9,589 bases of DNA, from contig CAMBCD010000082.1 of NCBI GenBank assembly GCA_945863085.1, positions 1-9,589 of the forward strand, written 5' to 3'. Under the pieces are notes generated by a model. It saw only the letters and a program-made list of their open reading frames with translations. It was not told the origin of the DNA and made no database searches. Position numbers and translations under genes: made by a program. Shown piece after piece: positions 6,003 to 9,589 of the stretch. Numbering within the stretch: position 1 is the stretch's first letter; each line of letters starts with the position of its first letter. The stretch is from Bordetella parapertussis. Its GTDB lineage: Bacteria; Pseudomonadota; Gammaproteobacteria; Burkholderiales; SG8-41.

Positions 6003-7895
6003 GGACTTGACCGAACGCAGCCGTTCGCGCAACTGGCCGAGCATGGAGGCGTCGGACGATTGTGCCGCCGCGACCTTGTGCTGTTTCAGCAATTTCGGCG
6101 TTTTGCGGAAAGACTGGTAACGCGCCAGCGCGGCATGCACATGCTGCTGCAGCAGCTTCAGGTTCAGCGGCTTGTTGAGGAAACGGAATACCTGGGCCTG
6201 GTTGATCAGGTCGATTACCAGTTCCGAATCCGAGGCCTCGGTGGTCAGGATGGCGAGGATTTCCGGATGGTCCTGCTTCAGCAGCTTGAAGGTGGCGACC
6301 GATTTCTGGTCACCGCTGCGGATGTCCGCGATGATCACGGCGATTTCCTGCTCTGCCAGTATCGCCAGTCCGCGGTCCATGTCCGGCGCGTGCAGCACCG
6401 GGCAGACGCTGCCCATCAGTTCGTTGACGGCGCGGAATACGCTCTGGTCCGGGTTCAGCACCAGGATGCCGCTGCCGAGTTTGTCGGGCACGATGACCGG
6501 CGCTGCCGCCATGTCGGCGAGTTCCAGCGCGATGGCCGCGGCCTCACCGATGGTTTTCTGGATTTCAGCGTTATCCCAGGGCTTGCTGATGAAGCGGAAT
6601 ACTTCACCGTCATTGATCGAGCCGACGATGGAGGCGAGGTCCGAATAACCGGTGAGCAGGATGCGCACCGTCTGCGGCGCAAAATCCTTGACCTGGCGCA
6701 GGAATTCGACCCCGGTCATTTCCGGCATGCGCTGGTCGCTGATGACCACGTGCGGACGGAAGCGTTTGAGGAATTCCATCGCCTCGGGGCCGCTGCTCGC
6801 AGTGAACACGTTGTACTGGTTGCGGAACACCGAGCGCAGCGCGTTGAGTATGCGTTCTTCGTCGTCAACGAACAGCAGTTTCGCTTTTTTGCCGCTGGTG
6901 TCGAATGCCGTGGCTGTGAGCTCTGTTGCCGCCGGTGCCGGATTTGCCGCGGCCTTGGCCGCCTGCATCCCGGAAATCATCCGCGCTGCCGATACCAGTT
7001 TCGGATCGAGTCGCTGCGTCGGCACTTCGGCGGCTTCTTCGGCCTCGGTCTTTTTGCTGGTACGCAGGCTGGCAGCGATGCCCTGCACAAAAGCCAGTGC
7101 GAATTCGCGCGCGTTCTGGAAGCGGTCTTCACGTTTTTTCGCCAGCGCCTTGTGCGTGGCCCAGTCGAGTTGCACCGAAATCTGCGGATTGAATTCCGAC
7201 GGATTGGCGGGGCGTTCACCGATCACCTGGCGCATGATCTCGACATTGCTGCCGATGAACGGCTTTCGGCTCGCCAGCAATTCGTAGGCGATCACGCCGG
7301 CGGCATAAATGTCGGTGCGTGCATCGGGTTCATCGCCGGTGAATTGCTCCGGCGACATGTAACCGGGAGAACCCATGATTTCGCCGACTTGGGTCAGCGA
7401 GGACGAATCAAGGTGGGCGATGCCGAAGTCGCTGATCTTGATCCGGCCGTCGTCATTGATCAGGATGTTGGAGGGTTTGACGTCACGATGCACCACGCCC
7501 TGGGCGTGGGCGTAACCGAGGCCGTCGAGCAGCTGGCGGACGATTTCGCCGATTTCCGCGAGTTCGAACTTGGCCTTGTTCTGCAGGTGTTCGTACAGCG
7601 ATTTGCCGTTGACCAGTTCCATCACGATGTAGGCAATTTCAGCATCTTCACCGTAGTCGAAGATGGCGGCGATGCGCGGATGGGTCAGCCGGCCGACGGC
7701 CTGTGCTTCATGGCGGAAACGCGCGATCGCGTACTGCAGCTCCGAGGGATCCATCGCCGACTTGGTAATGGTCTTGATCGCGACCTGGCGGTGAATCGCC
7801 GGATCGAAGGCCTTGTAGACCACACCCATGCCGCCGCGGCCGAGGATGCCCTGCACCTCGTATTTGCCGATTTTTTTTGGAAAGCCGGTTGTCAT
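5988..7895 (-). CDS. Hanks-type Ser/Thr protein kinase fused to two receiver domains
   Basis: A 635-residue hybrid signalling protein. The Ser/Thr kinase domain (about 11-275) appears complete: glycine loop GRGGMGVV at 19-26, ATP-binding K41 in VAIK, alpha-C E63, catalytic HRDVKPSN at 136-143 (RD type, D138), DFG at 156-158, a Ser/Thr-rich activation segment (SSSLT 164-168) ending GSPGYMSPE at 175-183, and conserved R258. An Ala/Glu-rich linker (about 280-335) follows. Receiver 1 (about 338-455) is canonical: acidic D344/D345, phospho-acceptor D387 in ISDQRMPEMTG, T415 and K438 in FISKPW. Receiver 2 (about 475-592) keeps D524, T551 and K575 in FLNKPL but has N-P-D in place of the acidic pair. 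A basic tail ends WLGV. No membrane segment is seen, so the protein is probably cytosolic. The start ATG overlaps the stop of the upstream histidine kinase gene as ATGA. The likely input is phosphotransfer from that kinase to D387 (inference); substrates are unknown. Confidence 0.93.
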   Translation of the reverse strand: MTTGFPKKIGKYEVQGILGRGGMGVVYKAFDPAIHRQVAIKTITKSAMDPSELQYAIARFRHEAQAVGRLTHPRIAAIFDYGEDAEIAYIVMELVNGKSLYEHLQNKAKFELAEIGEIVRQLLDGLGYAHAQGVVHRDVKPSNILINDDGRIKISDFGIAHLDSSSLTQVGEIMGSPGYMSPEQFTGDEPDARTDIYAAGVIAYELLASRKPFIGSNVEIMRQVIGERPANPSEFNPQISVQLDWATHKALAKKREDRFQNAREFALAFVQGIAASLRTSKKTEAEEAAEVPTQRLDPKLVSAARMISGMQAAKAAANPAPAATELTATAFDTSGKKAKLLFVDDEERILNALRSVFRNQYNVFTASSGPEAMEFLKRFRPHVVISDQRMPEMTGVEFLRQVKDFAPQTVRILLTGYSDLASIVGSINDGEVFRFISKPWDNAEIQKTIGEAAAIALELADMAAAPVIVPDKLGSGILVLNPDQSVFRAVNELMGSVCPVLHAPDMDRGLAILAEQEIAVIIADIRSGDQKSVATFKLLKQDHPEILAILTTEASDSELVIDLINQAQVFRFLNKPLNLKLLQQHVHAALARYQSFRKTPKLLKQHKVAAAQSSDASMLGQLRERLRSVKSWLGV

Positions 7896-9589
7896 TGCTG
7901 GTCGTCCAGGGTTGCCGTTTCCGGAGGCGTCAACGGCAGCACGATCGTGAAACGGGTGCCCTGTCCTACAGTGGAATCAACGCTGATGCTACCACCGTGC
8001 TGCTCGATAATCTTGTATGAAATCGACAGCCCGAGGCCGGTGCCCTTGCCCACGGCCTTGGTGGTGAAAAACGGATCAAAGATCTTGGACATGATTTCCG
8101 GCGGAATGCCCTTGCCGTTGTCGGCGATTTCGACGGCGACATGGTCTGCGCCTTCCATCCGTGTAAGGAGCGTGATTTCCCCGGCGCCGCTTTCAATGGC
8201 CTGCGCCGCGTTGTTGATCAGGTTGAGGAACACCTGGTTCAGCTGTGAAGGCGAGCAGGTGATGGCGGGAATGTCGCCGAACTGTTTTTTGACTGAAAAG
8301 TGCTTCAACTCGTGTTTGGCGAGTATCAGTGCGCTGTCGAGGCCCTCGTTCAGGTTGAAGCTCGACACCTTGCTGCGGTCGAGCCGGCTGAAATTTTTCA
8401 GGTTGAGCACGATTTCCGAAATCTGCTCGATGCCGTAGAGGCCGTCGTTCGCGAGCTGGCCGAGTTCGGCCAGCGCCTGCTGCTCGGCAAAATGGTGGAT
8501 CAGACCGCGCACCGCGGCATACTTGGCCTGCAGCCGCGCCGGGTCCGGACTGGGGTCTTCCATCAGCCGCAGCAGCTTGTTGGTTTCGACGATCAGCTGC
8601 TTGACGTCGGGCAGCTTGCCGGCGACCGAGCCCAGGCTGTTCTTGACGTAGGCCAGCGGCGTGTTGATTTCGTGGGCGATGCCGGCGACCATCTGGCCCA
8701 GCGAGGACATTTTCTCGGTCTGGATCAGCTGTGACTCGGACTCCTTCAATTGCCGCAGCGCGTCAGTGAGTTCACGCGTGCGTTCTTCAACACGGGATTC
8801 GAGCACGCGATAACTGAGCGCCAGTTTTGACAGCAACCAGCCGATCAGGATCAGCAGCGCGCCGGCATAGGCGATCAGGTAAATGCGGTAACGTTCGCCG
8901 TCGGATTGCACATCGGCGCTTTCCGTACTGAAAGCGTCGGTCAGGCTGTCGATGCGCGGCCCCGCTGAAGCAATCGTGATTTTCTGGAACAGTTCATTTT
9001 CCACCGGTTTGGCGCCGAGGATCTGCTCCACCGTGGTGTCGACGCGGGCGAGGCCTTCGCGCAGCGCGGGCGGCACGCCGGTGCCGGCTTTGCGCAGGTC
9101 GGCGGCGAACAATTCGACATTCTTGCGCTGCACGTCAGACGGGTCGGTGGCGTAACGCATGACCTGGGCGAACAGCAGTGCTGAAGTGCTTTCCACGGCG
9201 ACCAGACGGTCGCGCTGCGCAAAACCAGCCCATGCCCCCCGCACCAGTCCGGCGATTTCGTTATCGAATTCAACCATGCGTCCCAGCGATTGTGTGGCTG
9301 TGGCATTGGCCGCGCGATAACGGTTGATCAGTTCGATTTTCTGGCTGAATGCCTGCACCAGCGCCGGCAGGCTGTGGTTGAGCACCGGGCTCCCGGCTTC
9401 CGCGGCGGACTGCTGCAGGCGCTTCAGCAGTTCGGGGGCGCGTGCGCCCCGGTCATCCGCCGGGCGCGCCTTGCCGGAAGCGCCCTCGACCCGCGCGCGC
9501 AGCACTTCCAGGTCCCAGCGCGCATCGATTTCCCGCAGGTCGCGCAGGTAGCTGAGGATTTCGTTCTGCCGCCGGTAGTCGACGCCCTG
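7892..9589 (-). CDS. Membrane-bound sensor histidine kinase (N-terminus cut by window)
   Basis: The frame is open through the right edge, so 565 residues are visible and the true start lies outside; a GTG at 9503-9505 is probably an internal valine, because the codons beyond it (EIDARWDLE) read as good protein. From the edge there is a helical, probably extracytoplasmic sensor region of about 230 residues (9589-8900), a membrane segment at 8890-8822 (RIYLIAYAGALLILIGWLL), a coiled-coil linker (RVEERTRELTDALRQL), then the H box GIAHEINTPLAYVKNS with phospho-acceptor His at 8672-8674. The ATPase part has the N box (NQVFLNLINNAAQAI, about 8237-8195), G1 DNGKGIP (8122-8102), F box FDPFFTTK and G2 GKGTGLGLS (8050-8024). 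It has no receiver of its own. The sensor segment QKIELINRYRAANATATQSL resembles the all-helical DAHL-type sensor pattern, a tentative assignment. An N-terminal membrane helix is expected beyond the edge. It overlaps the Ser/Thr kinase-receiver gene by 4 nt, which makes that protein the likely partner. Confidence 0.92.
   Translation of the reverse strand, partial: QGVDYRRQNEILSYLRDLREIDARWDLEVLRARVEGASGKARPADDRGARAPELLKRLQQSAAEAGSPVLNHSLPALVQAFSQKIELINRYRAANATATQSLGRMVEFDNEIAGLVRGAWAGFAQRDRLVAVESTSALLFAQVMRYATDPSDVQRKNVELFAADLRKAGTGVPPALREGLARVDTTVEQILGAKPVENELFQKITIASAGPRIDSLTDAFSTESADVQSDGERYRIYLIAYAGALLILIGWLLSKLALSYRVLESRVEERTRELTDALRQLKESESQLIQTEKMSSLGQMVAGIAHEINTPLAYVKNSLGSVAGKLPDVKQLIVETNKLLRLMEDPSPDPARLQAKYAAVRGLIHHFAEQQALAELGQLANDGLYGIEQISEIVLNLKNFSRLDRSKVSSFNLNEGLDSALILAKHELKHFSVKKQFGDIPAITCSPSQLNQVFLNLINNAAQAIESGAGEITLLTRMEGADHVAVEIADNGKGIPPEIMSKIFDPFFTTKAVGKGTGLGLSISYKIIEQHGGSISVDSTVGQGTRFTIVLPLTPPETATLDDQQ

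Noticed and set aside
6060..8438. A 792-codon open frame on the + strand, antisense to both kinase genes
   Set aside because: It covers regions where the - strand encodes unmistakable kinase, receiver and histidine kinase motifs. Its own translation shows no family I recognise and has the skewed His/Arg/Val/Asp composition typical of an antisense frame in GC-rich coding DNA.
9503..9505. GTG as the true start of the histidine kinase
   Set aside because: The frame continues without a stop to the window edge with plausible coding sequence, and a membrane sensor kinase of this type is expected to have an N-terminal membrane helix further upstream.

Overview
The window is chromosomal DNA from a proteobacterium, most probably a betaproteobacterium. 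The evidence is a moderately GC-rich base composition, a short (79-residue) Fis encoded directly behind dusB, a UbiH-type ubiquinone hydroxylase, and an oxygen-dependent coproporphyrinogen oxidase (HemF) next to de novo purine genes. Ubiquinone synthesis and HemF both point to aerobic respiration. I cannot name the genus from the sequence alone.

Left part (1-5930, all + strand). The window opens inside the 3' end of ubiH. A gap of about 300 bp follows, holding a weak hairpin with a T-rich tail and a good sigma70-like promoter. Then comes a compact same-strand run: dusB (tRNA dihydrouridine synthase), fis (nucleoid protein, overlapping dusB by 4 nt), purH (last two steps of IMP synthesis), purD (second step of purine synthesis) and hemF (haem synthesis). 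Gaps in this run are -4, 38, 9 and about 36-39 nt and no strong terminator is visible, so it may be read as one growth-linked operon. It would couple tRNA modification, chromosome and transcription control, purine supply and haem supply.

Right part (5988-9589, all - strand). Converging on hemF is a two-gene signalling module. The upstream gene, cut by the right edge, encodes a membrane-anchored sensor histidine kinase. It overlaps by 4 nt (ATGA) an unusual second gene encoding a Hanks-type Ser/Thr kinase fused to one canonical and one degenerate receiver domain. The simplest reading is that the histidine kinase phosphorylates the canonical receiver, which in turn controls Ser/Thr kinase activity, joining His-Asp and Ser/Thr phosphosignalling. 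This is an inference from domain content and gene overlap. The short space between hemF and this module carries three 18-bp tandem repeats that copy the kinase's own C-terminal codons and stop codon.

The most interesting items are the histidine kinase / Ser-Thr kinase-receiver-receiver pair and the in-phase repetition of the kinase stop region. No CRISPR array, mobile element, tRNA or rRNA was seen.
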